Of a DNA stretch of 44,910 nt, positions 1 to 8,559 are shown one piece after another (the stretch's first letter is position 1; each line of letters begins with the position of its first letter). The position numbers and the translations under genes were made by a program. This stretch comes from an uncultured Methylotenera sp. (GTDB lineage: Bacteria > Pseudomonadota > Gammaproteobacteria > Burkholderiales > Methylophilaceae), in assembly GCF_946479685.1 (NCBI RefSeq), contig NZ_CAMLGS010000019.1:1-44910 (forward strand), in the 5' to 3' direction. The notes beneath the pieces were generated by a model. The model worked only from the letters and a program-made list of their open reading frames with translations, was not told where the DNA came from and ran no database searches.

Positions 1-3000
1 TTTCAATCGCTAGGGATAAACCGCCCAGGTAGTCAAAAGCATCGTTGTTATCCATTAAGCCGTACAGGTTAGACGCACGGCCGTGATAAGTGGTACCAAT
101 GTTGTGTAAGGATGTATCAAATGCTTCGTGTGCAGGCTCGCCCTGTGCATCTACACCGTAGGCATGGCCCATGCGCATCAGGTAGGCGCGGCCAATTTCG
201 CTGCGGTTATTCCATGCGCCTGAGCGCTCAGCCAGGCTGTTGACGCCAGCACCGTAAGCACCAGGTGCATCGCCAAAAATACGCCAGGCTGCTTCACGCC
301 CGGCTTGTTCTGCCGGCATGCCTTGCGCCAGCAATGCCTGTGTGCGCTTTACCCAGTGCAGGGCCACACCGTTGGTTGCCATAGCTTCATTGCCGCGCGT
401 ATATTGCACCAGTGGTTTTAAGGCCGAGTCTAATGCGGTGGCGAGCTCTGGGTGCTGCTTCAGCACAGTCTGTGCTGAAGCAGCCAGTGCCATTCTGCCG
501 CCGATATCAATCCATTGCATCAGGTTGGGGTATAAGTCGCGGAACAGGCCGGAAGTGGTCACAATCACGTCATAGCGTTTAGTGTCAGCGATTTTAGATT
601 TGCCTGCTTCTGCGGTTTGTAACTGCATCTTCTGCACAATGCCGCGCGAGTTCCATTCCGGCGTAATACCCATCAGCGATAAAATAAAGCTCACCATCAC
701 ACCTTCGTCGCGTACGGCATCTGATGCCCACAAAACTACACCTTCGCTTTTGCTTACATCATCACGTTTGCGTACATTGGCAGCCATATTAAAGCCGAGC
801 TGAAAACCCAGCGGCGTAGGTAATACATCACCATCTAGCGCATGAAAGTTACGGCCAGTAGGCAATGCTTCGGGCGAGCGCAGTGGGTCATTGCCTTTGC
901 CTGGCTCAATAAAGCCACCTTGTAAACCGTGCAGCAAAGCCTGCATTTCCAGTTTGGGCGAGGCGATTAAGTTATCACGTACGCGTGTGTTCATGCCGTC
1001 TGATTTATGCTGACCCATGGAATCCAGCATCAGTTGCAATGAGGCATCCGACCACGGGCGGCCAAACACATGCAAACCGTGTGGCATGAACTTTTCCTGT
1101 AGTTTAGTCAGGTAATGCCCGACTTCATGCGCTAACAGGTCGTCATCTGCTTGTTCAAACTTAATGCCGCGTACTTTCAGGACGTCTTCCATGCTGGATT
1201 CCAGCTCGGCGCGCAGCTCCAGCGTTTCTACCAGACGCCGTATCTCTTTGGCGGAGGCTATGCGCATGGTATCTGAGCTTGACGACTCATAGCTTTCCAC
1301 TACCTGACGTAGCGTTAGTAGGCGGTCATACAAGGTGGTGGCAGTTAGCGGCGGGGTAAGGTGGTCTATCATCACCGCAAGTGCGCGGCGTTTAGCCTGC
1401 GTACCTTCGCCTACGCCATCCACGATGTACGGGTACAGTCCAGGCAGGTCACCGGCAATAATGCGCGAGTAATCTTCGGCTGATAAGCCCACGGCTTTAC
1501 CGGGTAAAAACTCGTAAGTAGAGTGTCGGCCTAGATGCACCAATGCGTCGGCTTTAAAATCATTTTTTAGCCAGTGATAAAAGCCTAAATACTGATGCGG
1601 TGGCGAGATCGTGGTGTTGGCGTGTAGTAATTCTTCATCAACTTCCCAGCCGCGCGGTGGCTGTGGGCCAACAAACACATTACCAAACTGTATGCCGGGG
1701 AATATCATTTTTTTGTTTACTACCATCACCTTGCCCGGCACTTGTCCCCAGCCGCGCAAGCCTTCAATATTTAAATTAGTCACGCGTGTTTTTAGCGCGT
1801 TGAGCGCGGCGCATGGGGTGTGTTTGCTCAAACACATTTCATAGCCGTCATGCAGTTCGGTCAGTAGTTTTATGGCCTCATTACGCTGCGGGTGATCTAC
1901 CCCCTCTACCAAGTGGCGTAATTCGCGCATGGATTTAGTCAGGCGGTTACGGGCAATCTCTAGCTCGCCAGCGGCTTGTGCGGCGACCAGCTCAGCGTGC
2001 AGACGGCCTAGCGGGCCTTCTACCATTTCACCTTTTACCACCGCAGGCAGCGTGTTAAACCAGCGCCCATAACTAGTGCTATCCATGCTGGCAACCTTAG
2101 GTAGCATGCTGCTTAGTTCTTCACTGTTTTCAGGCAGGTTAACGCCCTTGTCCTGCATTAAATCCAGCAAGGATTGGTGCGTGGCTGGTAGTTCGCCGGT
2201 TTGGTAGCCTGCCGCCTTCATGCTGTGCAAAATATCAAACAGGGATTGCGGCACATCCAGATTGTCGGCACCAATGTTATGGCGCCCGGGTGGATGGTTA
2301 TAGTAAATAATTGCGACGCGTTTTTCTGCATTAGCCTTGCGCTGCAGGGCTTGCCAGTTTGTCACACGGCTAATCAGTGAGTTAATTTCCGTGGGTAGCA
2401 GCTCAGGCAAGCGCAGCTCTACCCCTGTCAGTTTATCAATGCTTGGGGTGCCCGTTGCGGCCACCACCATCGGCTGGCTGCTGCCTTGTACCTCTGGCAT
2501 CGCCACACGATATTGTATGGAGTTGGTAGGCAGGCCATCTTCAGATAGCTGCCAGGCAGTCGCACTGCGGTCGGTGATTCGGATCGCCTTAAATACCGGC
2601 ACGTCTAATTTCTTGATGAGTGTGGTGACCGATTCGCGTCCCTCAGCCGCTCCCACCACAAAGTCTTGCAATACCACTAACCCGCTTAGTTTTGCTGGAG
2701 CCAGCATGGATGGTAGTTTTTCTATGGCTTGCTTGGATGCATCACCCCATTTAGCCATGACCGCAACGCAATTGGTGTCTTGTTGCTGGGCTTGTGCGCA
2801 AATCGCGTCTGCCACCTGCGGGTCGCTGGTGCTTAAATCCAGCACCGCTAATGTCGTTTTAAGGTTGTGCTTGGCGGGCGATGGAAATACTGCTTGATTC
2901 GTCGTTAACTCTTTGCCATTAACGCGCAGGCGAATCGGAGGCATGGGCTTGGCGCTAGGTAATGGCGTACTGTTTTTTGCAGACTGGGCACTTAATAAAT

Positions 3001-3562
3001 ACATCATGAATGCGGTCAAGTTCTCCTGGCCGCCAGCTTGCCAAACCTCACTGAGTGCCAGCCATTTTGCTGCTGCCGCGTGTTTTTGCGCTGAAGCCAC
3101 AAGTGCATCTGGCGTTTTCTCCTGAGTTTGTGTCAGTGCTTTTGCTTCAGAAAAATCACTGACCTCACTTTTGTTAAAGCGGCTTCTGAGCGAGAGTGCG
3201 CTATCGCCATTAAACGCCATGAACGTAGCCGGCTGTGTTTTGGCCGAGTCAGACTTGAGCGCATCAAGTGCTCGCTGCAGCTGCGCAGATGATTCTGCAT
3301 ACTGGGCTACGGCAAATACTGCATCTGCCTCTTGTAACCAGCGCTTTAATGTACGGCTGTCTGCCGCCATCAGCTGCGATTGTGAGCGTAAGATAATGTG
3401 GTCGCCACTGCGTGCGGCAAGGGCGTTTTTCGCTGCTTCAGCGGCGGCGGGTGCGGTTCTGTCGGTGACAATGCCAAGTAATGTCGCACTATGCGCGGTA
3501 CTTGCCAATAAGCCCAATAGCAAAATGCTGAGATTGATTAATCTAGGTTTGAATAAACGCAC
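1..3562 (-). CDS. cobN: CobN-type cobaltochelatase large subunit, exported form, 3' end outside window
   Basis: The frame is open from a GTG to the window edge, about 1187 codons, and the C-terminus is missing. The start follows an AAGGTGAG ribosome site inside the end of cobB, five bases after its stop. CobN/BchH family signatures read in order: HLGRHSTYEFLPGK (family form is close to H-G-T-x-E-W-L-P-G-K), GEGTQAKRRA followed by IDHLTPP, PLRSPEALPTGRNF, TSGLFRDLYPNL, and IFGDAPGAYGAG. CobN normally inserts cobalt into hydrogenobyrinate a,c-diamide in the cytoplasm with CobS/CobT or ChlI/ChlD partners; none is visible here. The first 26 residues are unusual: basic MRLFKPR, then a leucine-rich core, then AHS-AT, a classic signal peptide with a cleavage site. 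This implies a periplasmic protein. Family assignment is secure; function in this setting is inferred. Confidence 0.85.
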   Translation of the reverse strand, partial: MRLFKPRLINLSILLLGLLASTAHSATLLGIVTDRTAPAAAEAAKNALAARSGDHIILRSQSQLMAADSRTLKRWLQEADAVFAVAQYAESSAQLQRALDALKSDSAKTQPATFMAFNGDSALSLRSRFNKSEVSDFSEAKALTQTQEKTPDALVASAQKHAAAAKWLALSEVWQAGGQENLTAFMMYLLSAQSAKNSTPLPSAKPMPPIRLRVNGKELTTNQAVFPSPAKHNLKTTLAVLDLSTSDPQVADAICAQAQQQDTNCVAVMAKWGDASKQAIEKLPSMLAPAKLSGLVVLQDFVVGAAEGRESVTTLIKKLDVPVFKAIRITDRSATAWQLSEDGLPTNSIQYRVAMPEVQGSSQPMVVAATGTPSIDKLTGVELRLPELLPTEINSLISRVTNWQALQRKANAEKRVAIIYYNHPPGRHNIGADNLDVPQSLFDILHSMKAAGYQTGELPATHQSLLDLMQDKGVNLPENSEELSSMLPKVASMDSTSYGRWFNTLPAVVKGEMVEGPLGRLHAELVAAQAAGELEIARNRLTKSMRELRHLVEGVDHPQRNEAIKLLTELHDGYEMCLSKHTPCAALNALKTRVTNLNIEGLRGWGQVPGKVMVVNKKMIFPGIQFGNVFVGPQPPRGWEVDEELLHANTTISPPHQYLGFYHWLKNDFKADALVHLGRHSTYEFLPGKAVGLSAEDYSRIIAGDLPGLYPYIVDGVGEGTQAKRRALAVMIDHLTPPLTATTLYDRLLTLRQVVESYESSSSDTMRIASAKEIRRLVETLELRAELESSMEDVLKVRGIKFEQADDDLLAHEVGHYLTKLQEKFMPHGLHVFGRPWSDASLQLMLDSMGQHKSDGMNTRVRDNLIASPKLEMQALLHGLQGGFIEPGKGNDPLRSPEALPTGRNFHALDGDVLPTPLGFQLGFNMAANVRKRDDVSKSEGVVLWASDAVRDEGVMVSFILSLMGITPEWNSRGIVQKMQLQTAEAGKSKIADTKRYDVIVTTSGLFRDLYPNLMQWIDIGGRMALAASAQTVLKQHPELATALDSALKPLVQYTRGNEAMATNGVALHWVKRTQALLAQGMPAEQAGREAAWRIFGDAPGAYGAGVNSLAERSGAWNNRSEIGRAYLMRMGHAYGVDAQGEPAHEAFDTSLHNIGTTYHGRASNLYGLMDNNDAFDYLGGLSLAIE

Positions 3563-3567
3563 TTAGC

Positions 3568-4830
3568 TCACCTTGCTGTAAAAAGTTGAGCTGCTAAGTT
3601 TGGGTTAGACGCAAAGTAGAAGTGCAGAAAACTCGCAAGAATTGAACCATGCTGGTAAATATTCTCAACTTTGCCAAAGCGGGTCTTGGCCGAGGCAATA
3701 GGCGGTAGTTCAGTTGTGAAACTACCGTAATGAAAGGTGTGCGCACCTAGCTCGCCATCTGGGAACGCGGCCTTTAATGAACCTAGCCCTTGCAGGCGTT
3801 CTTCTATTTTGCTCACTCCGGGCAGTAAGCCAAAACAGGGTTCATCATTTAGGTGGGCAGATAATGCCATCATGCCGCCACATTCGGCCAGTATGGGTTT
3901 GTTCGCCGTTAACGCTGCCTGTAAGGCGTGTTTCATGGCGAGGTTATTGCTGATTTCATTTAGATGTAACTCTGGATAGCCGCCGGGCAGCCAGTAGGCA
4001 TCGGCTTCAGGTAGTGCCTGGTCGTGGAGGGGCGAGAAAAACTCAAGCCTTGCCCCCATGTCGGTTAAGCTGTCTAAATTTGCCTGATAGATAAAACAGA
4101 ATGCTTCATCTCTGGCAATCGCAATTACCTTGCCAGCCAGAGGCTTGGCTATCGCTGCTGTAGTCGGTGCGTTGAATGTGACGCTAGGCGGTAACGGCAA
4201 GTCTGGCGCGAGCGCGTTTGCTGCTTGCTCAATCTTTTGTTCCAAATCGCTAATCTCGCCTGCACGGAACAGGCCTAAATGACGCTCAGGTAAGCTTAAT
4301 GCTTCATTTTTTTGCAGTGCACCAAACCAATTGAGGTGTGGCGGTAGTGAGTCTTGCAGTAGTTTTCCATGTCCTGCGCTACCGGTTTTATTGGCAAGTA
4401 CGCCAGCCGGTATGAGGTCAGGCTTGTGTGACAGCAGGCCGTTGGCTAAGGCGCCAAAGGTTTGCGCCATGCCCCCTGCATCAATGGTAAGCAGTACCGG
4501 TAAATTAAAACGTACAGCAATATCAGCACTAGAGGGGGAGCCATCATACAGGCCCATCACGCCCTCAACGATAATCAAATCTGCATCTTGTGCTGCGCGG
4601 TAAAGCTGCGCTTCGGCATCGCTTTCGCCACACATCGTAAAATCCAGATTGTATACAGGGCGCCCGGTTGCTACTTCTAAAATCATCGGGTCTAAGAAGT
4701 CTGGTCCGCACTTAAAGGCTTGTACGCGTAGGCCTTGGTTGCGCCATGCACGCGCCAGTGCTGCGGTGATAAAGGTTTTTCCCTGCCCAGACGCTGGGGC
4801 GGAAACGAGTAGGGCGTTGCAGGTGGTCAT
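3568..4830 (-). CDS. cobB: Cobyrinate a,c-diamide synthase
   Basis: This 420-residue enzyme (CobB/CbiA family) amidates the a and c side chains of cobyrinate or hydrogenobyrinate using glutamine and ATP. The N-terminal synthetase domain has a P-loop-like SAPASGQGKT at residues 10-19. The C-terminal class I glutaminase-like domain has the nucleophile motif ECGGM with Cys317 and ends with a HFYFASNP segment typical of the family. Length is slightly below the usual 430-460. It lies nine bases after cobO and five before the CobN-like gene, so it is surely in the riboswitch-controlled operon. It indicates corrin-ring biosynthesis or late salvage rather than transport alone. Confidence 0.92.
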   Translation of the reverse strand: MTTCNALLVSAPASGQGKTFITAALARAWRNQGLRVQAFKCGPDFLDPMILEVATGRPVYNLDFTMCGESDAEAQLYRAAQDADLIIVEGVMGLYDGSPSSADIAVRFNLPVLLTIDAGGMAQTFGALANGLLSHKPDLIPAGVLANKTGSAGHGKLLQDSLPPHLNWFGALQKNEALSLPERHLGLFRAGEISDLEQKIEQAANALAPDLPLPPSVTFNAPTTAAIAKPLAGKVIAIARDEAFCFIYQANLDSLTDMGARLEFFSPLHDQALPEADAYWLPGGYPELHLNEISNNLAMKHALQAALTANKPILAECGGMMALSAHLNDEPCFGLLPGVSKIEERLQGLGSLKAAFPDGELGAHTFHYGSFTTELPPIASAKTRFGKVENIYQHGSILASFLHFYFASNPNLAAQLFTAR

Positions 4831-4839
4831 AGCGTTTGG

Positions 4840-5445
4840 TTACAGGTCAATGCCAGGCTGAGCCTTAATGCCCGCACGCCATGCATGTTTAATGTCCATA
4901 ATTTCACTCACGGTGTCTGCCAGCTCGGTGAGTGCGGCCGGTGCGCCGCGGCCGGTGACCACTACGTGCTGCATAGCTGGTCTGGCGGCAATGTCTGCCA
5001 GTATTTGTGTCAGGTCAAGGTAACCATATTTCATGGTGTAGGTGAGTTCATCGAGAATCACCAGTTGAATGCTGGGGTCGCGCAACATGCGCTGTGCAAT
5101 TGCCCAGCCGGCTTGTGCGGTTTGCGTGTCACGTTCTCGGTCTTGCGTGTTCCAGGTAAAGCCTTCACCCAGCACGTGCCATTCTACGTTAGGCTGATTG
5201 CGAAAAAAGGCCTCCTCGCCAGTGTCGCTGCGCCCTTTGATAAATTGCGCAACGCCAACCTTCATGCCGTAACCTAAAGCGCGAGCCATCATGCCGAAAG
5301 CCGATGAGCTTTTGCCTTTGCCGTTGCCGGTGAGTACCAGCAACAGGCCTTTTTCCTGATTTGCTTGCTCAATTGCAGCGTCAATCACTGCTTTTTTACG
5401 CACCATACGTGCTGTATGGCGCGTGTTTTTGTCACTAGAGGTCAT
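4840..5445 (-). CDS. cobO: Cob(I)yrinic acid a,c-diamide adenosyltransferase
   Basis: This 201-residue protein belongs to the CobA/CobO/BtuR family, which transfers the adenosyl group of ATP to Co(I) corrinoids to make adenosylcobamides. The modified P-loop GNGKGKSS is at residues 40-47, and VILDELTYTMKYG and VVTGRGAPAAL are standard family motifs. Length matches the roughly 200 residues usual for the family. It sits between the transporter gene (five bases upstream) and cobB, so an imported corrinoid could be adenosylated directly on entry. The symbol could equally be cobA or btuR depending on naming tradition. Confidence 0.95.
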   Translation of the reverse strand: MTSSDKNTRHTARMVRKKAVIDAAIEQANQEKGLLLVLTGNGKGKSSSAFGMMARALGYGMKVGVAQFIKGRSDTGEEAFFRNQPNVEWHVLGEGFTWNTQDRERDTQTAQAGWAIAQRMLRDPSIQLVILDELTYTMKYGYLDLTQILADIAARPAMQHVVVTGRGAPAALTELADTVSEIMDIKHAWRAGIKAQPGIDL

Positions 5446-5450
5446 CTAAT

Positions 5451-6020
5451 TTAAGCTTTAGCGCGATTCAAACCGTTTGCTAATGCAAATGTAATATGCA
5501 CTACAGCAGCAACAGCTAACCAGAAGCTAATGTTCTCAAATTGACGTGGCGCGTATTTAAGTAAACGTGCGCCAAACTCAACGATGGTTGGGTCAGGGTA
5601 GCGACCGCCAAAGAAGTAAAAACCACCGCTAGAGAATACCTCGCTTAATGCGCCAGCAACTGTCGCGCTGCCAACTAGTGGCAGGATAGCCTTGGTGCTG
5701 AAGCTATATTGTTTAGCAAACCAGCGGCCAGCCAGCCACATAGAACCATAAGCTGGTAGCAAAAAGCCGTAAGCAGGGGTCACGCAGAAGTTGCTCACGC
5801 CTTGGAAATAAACAGAGTAAAGGTCTAAACCTGTACATAAAGCCAGTAATGCCGGGAACATAATTGCCGGGCGTAGATATAAACCAGCTAGGAAAAATAC
5901 AGCAAGAGATGCGCTAGGCAGGCTGTTGATAGAAGCAAAGTGATGGCCGCGCGTCACAATGATAAGTGCAGCAAGCGCAACACCTATAAGGATTTGTTGT
6001 GTTTTAGAAAGTGTAAGCAT
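5451..6020 (-). CDS. btuM: BtuM-like solitary S-component, vitamin B12 transporter
   Basis: This 189-residue integral membrane protein has about six hydrophobic segments, like S-components of ECF transporters. BtuM proteins of proteobacteria are known B12 transporters that work without an ECF module and carry an invariant cysteine that coordinates the cobalt and removes the cyano ligand; Cys79, in the loop SNFCVTPAYGF, is at the expected place. An acidic residue (Asp66 in TGLDLYS) and Tyr84 lie nearby. No ECF ATPase or T-component gene is seen in the window. Position between btuB and cobO under the cobalamin riboswitch strongly supports B12 uptake across the inner membrane. Assignment rests on context, size and this motif, since I could not run an alignment. 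Confidence 0.8.
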   Translation of the reverse strand: MLTLSKTQQILIGVALAALIIVTRGHHFASINSLPSASLAVFFLAGLYLRPAIMFPALLALCTGLDLYSVYFQGVSNFCVTPAYGFLLPAYGSMWLAGRWFAKQYSFSTKAILPLVGSATVAGALSEVFSSGGFYFFGGRYPDPTIVEFGARLLKYAPRQFENISFWLAVAAVVHITFALANGLNRAKA

Positions 6021-6137
6021 AGTAGTTGCAGCCTCCGATTGTTTCGCTTAAATGATAATAGTTAAATAAAACATGATTTTATCGTAAATGCGTTTTGCTA
6101 GGGCGAGTTTTCGCTCACCCTAGCGGTTGCTGATAGA

Positions 6138-8039
6138 TTAAGGCTTCATGTTGTAACGCAAGCCTACAAACAAGTTGCTGCCCGCGGTGTTGTAGTCAGG
6201 GTTATTTGGCGATGAGGAAGTTTTGGTGGTGCTCAGCACATAGTTTTTATCTAGTATGTTGTTGGCACGCATTTCTAGTTTCCACTCTGGTGTTATACGG
6301 TAGTTTGCAGTTAAGTTTACCAAGGTGTAACCACTCAATTTGAATTGATTAGCAAGGTCGTTGTAGCGTGTAGACGCTCCGGTCACTTCTGCACCCCACT
6401 GTAAATTACCCAATGTGTGTAATAAATTAACTGTACCGTAGCGATTTCCTCGGCGCGGAACTAGATTGTCCGTTGCGTCTTCCCTTGGAGACTGCACGGT
6501 AAAGTTGCCGCCTAAGAGTAAGTTATCGTTAATGTTCCAGCTTGCTTCGGTGGTTATGCCTTGTATTTCAGCTTTGCCTACGTTGATAGGACAGAAGCCG
6601 CCCAGTGTACAGCTTGGGGTAGCAGGGCCTGCATTTGCGAGTAAGCTGCGAATTTTGTTTTGGAACACAGTCACGCCAGCATTGAGTTTGCCACCAGTAT
6701 ATTTAAGCCCAGCCTCTACGTTGTCCGATTTTTCTGGAGATAATGTAGGGTCGCCAAAATTTGGATAATACAGTTGGTTAAAGGTCGGTGCTCTGAATGC
6801 TTTGCCATAGTTCGCGGTAACACGCCATTGCGGTGTGATGCGGTAGCCGTAGCCAGCACCACCGGTAGTGTAGTTTCCAAACTGGGTATTGTGGTCCTCG
6901 CGGATAGAGGCTTGTACCGAGTGATTGCCTTGATCCAGCAAGTAGCTCGCTAAGAAGCTATCATCATTGCGTTCTTTTTTATATTTGGTTTTGAAGTTAG
7001 CTACACTGCTCACGTCTTGCTCAAGTCTGTCATAAGCCAAAGTCAGTGTTCCCAATAGCAGGGTAAAATCATTTTGCCAAGAGATTTGCTTTTGCTCGGT
7101 GCGATATTTACTGATGCCTGTAGGGTTATAGGTAGAGCTTGCTTTGGATTTGTTGGGTTTTGCATGGCTGTCTGAATCATCTACCCCCATCCCAAGTTTG
7201 AATGTGCTATGCCAGAAGTCAGTAAATTGGTTTTTGCTGGTAAAAGCATAGCTTTGCAATGTTTGCTCGGTAAAGTTTTCATAATTAGAGCCATCAAACT
7301 CGTTGTGTCCCTTGCTTTCAAAGAACTGCAGGCCCCAGGTGTGGCCTTGTGCGAGTTCAAGTTCAGCAAAAGCTGAGGTGCTTAAGTTGCGATAGCTATC
7401 ATCATCAGCATCTTTGCCACGGCGGATGCGTCTGGCTGAGAAACTGTCGGTGTCTAAACTGCTAACATTCACGCCATATTTAAGCGCATTGATGCCGCCA
7501 TTAATACCAAACTCAGCGGTTTTTGTATTGAATGAGCCGAGGCCAACTGCTGCGTTAATTAGCGGTTTTTCAGATAAGTTTTTACGGGTAAAGATTTGAA
7601 TTACGCCGCCAACGGCATCCGCGCCATACAGGCTGGATGCTGAGCCGCGCAAAATTTCAATTTTCTCAATTTGGGCGAGTGGGATGTTTTCAAGCGAGGT
7701 TCTGCCTAGTGTCGCAGAGTTGATGCGTAGGCCATCAACCAATATTACAATTTGTTCTGAGCCGGTGCCTCTTAAATATATGCTGGACTCTGTTCCTGCT
7801 CCGCCGTTAGTGGATACTTGTACCCCTGGTTGCAAACGTAATACATCAACAATTGAGCCGGCGCCGATACGTTCGATTTCTTCACGGTCAATAACGGTTA
7901 CATCACCGATAACATTTGTACGTAATTGAGGTGTGCGTGAAGCGGTGACTACGACTTCATCTAAGTTGATGGTGTCTGCAGCGTGTACGGCAGGTTGAAA
8001 CGCCAAGCCAATCAGGCCGGCGATGATGCTTTTTTTCAT
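6138..8039 (-). CDS. btuB: TonB-dependent vitamin B12 receptor
   Basis: This 633-residue outer-membrane receptor should import cobalamin with energy from TonB. A signal peptide occupies residues 1-20 (ending AVHA), followed by the TonB box DEVVVTAS near residue 27. The plug domain includes GSGSEQIVILVDGLRINS-type and LRGSASSLYGADAVGGVI segments, and the rest is beta-barrel, with FRAPTFNQLYYP in the middle. It ends in ...LRYNMKP, so the usual terminal aromatic residue is absent. The start follows an AAGGAAAT ribosome site. It is the first gene after the cobalamin riboswitch, which supports B12 over iron siderophores as the substrate. Length is close to that of BtuB family members. Confidence 0.93.
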   Translation of the reverse strand: MKKSIIAGLIGLAFQPAVHAADTINLDEVVVTASRTPQLRTNVIGDVTVIDREEIERIGAGSIVDVLRLQPGVQVSTNGGAGTESSIYLRGTGSEQIVILVDGLRINSATLGRTSLENIPLAQIEKIEILRGSASSLYGADAVGGVIQIFTRKNLSEKPLINAAVGLGSFNTKTAEFGINGGINALKYGVNVSSLDTDSFSARRIRRGKDADDDSYRNLSTSAFAELELAQGHTWGLQFFESKGHNEFDGSNYENFTEQTLQSYAFTSKNQFTDFWHSTFKLGMGVDDSDSHAKPNKSKASSTYNPTGISKYRTEQKQISWQNDFTLLLGTLTLAYDRLEQDVSSVANFKTKYKKERNDDSFLASYLLDQGNHSVQASIREDHNTQFGNYTTGGAGYGYRITPQWRVTANYGKAFRAPTFNQLYYPNFGDPTLSPEKSDNVEAGLKYTGGKLNAGVTVFQNKIRSLLANAGPATPSCTLGGFCPINVGKAEIQGITTEASWNINDNLLLGGNFTVQSPREDATDNLVPRRGNRYGTVNLLHTLGNLQWGAEVTGASTRYNDLANQFKLSGYTLVNLTANYRITPEWKLEMRANNILDKNYVLSTTKTSSSPNNPDYNTAGSNLFVGLRYNMKP

Positions 8040-8194
8040 TCTATTTCCTTTTGCGACATGCGTCCCCGCATGTGACTAATCATTCAGGAAATACAGGGGA
8101 GTTAAAGCATCGAAACGAAAGGAATTGCAGCGCAAGTGCATACTTGTGCATTACGTTTTGATAAACCGTCACCCCGCGGTATTTCCAACTAAAT

Positions 8195-8425
8195 TGTTGC
8201 GAGGCCGGTCTCCGGGCTTGTGAATGTTATGTTTGCACCTTCCCAAGCGTAGGCTATCAAAGTAGCGTGGCTCAGTGGTTTGTTGCAAAATAATATGATC
8301 AAAAATCATACTCACTTACCGTTGCGGGGGCAGCATAGGACTTGTGTTACGCTCAGATAGCGGGTTAACGCACCTATTTCCCAGTTTCACCTTGTTTATT
8401 AAGCATAAACTCGGCACCTTTCAAC
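8195..8425 (-). ncRNA. Cobalamin riboswitch
   Basis: On the minus strand, all conserved blocks of the AdoCbl riboswitch occur in order: GGGAAATAGGTG (about 8382-8371), TATGCTGCCCCCGCAACGGT (8337-8318), CCACTGAGCCACG, CTTGGGAAGG (8247-8238) and the B12 box AGCCCGGAGACCGGCC (8219-8204). It lies 155 bases upstream of btuB, so cobalamin should shut off the whole btuB-btuM-cobO-cobB-cobN operon. The span between it and btuB has short hairpins (for example ACCGcggggtgaCGGT) but no U-tract terminator, so control of translation start seems more likely than transcription termination; that is inference. Confidence 0.95.
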
Positions 8426-8432
8426 AGCGACA

Positions 8433-8461
8433 ATTATAACGTTTAAAGATTCAATGAGGCG
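8433..8461 (-). promoter_or_regulatory. Candidate promoter for the riboswitch and B12 operon
   Basis: A perfect -10 hexamer TATAAT lies at 8438-8433 on the minus strand, placing the transcript start near 8426, just before the first conserved riboswitch block. The -35 position (CGCCTC) is a poor match, so activity or use of an activator is uncertain. Confidence 0.4.
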
Positions 8462-8523
8462 AACTATCTGGGATAAATTTCTTTGCAATGTGTTGTAATA
8501 CTTTTAAAAATCACTGTTAGCTA

Positions 8524-8553
8524 TTGACTACAATCATTTTTTTCAATTATAGT
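8524..8553 (+). promoter_or_regulatory. Sigma-70 promoter for the zapB-like/zapA unit, probably leaderless
   Basis: TTGACT (8524-8529), an 18-base spacer and TATAGT (8548-8553) form a strong sigma-70-type promoter. The predicted start of transcription, six to seven bases after the -10 box, falls on or beside the ATG at 8560. No ribosome site precedes that ATG, so the mRNA may start at the initiation codon. Confidence 0.6.
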
Positions 8554-8559
8554 GATTGT

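Noticed and set aside
318..3566. Several plus-strand reading frames of 70-186 codons
   Set aside because: They lie opposite the continuous cobN frame, have no family features, and show the Ser/Cys/Ala-rich look of antisense translations.
8524..8559. TTG start for the ZapB-like gene
   Set aside because: The codon is part of the -35 box and the added residues do not match the coiled-coil family.
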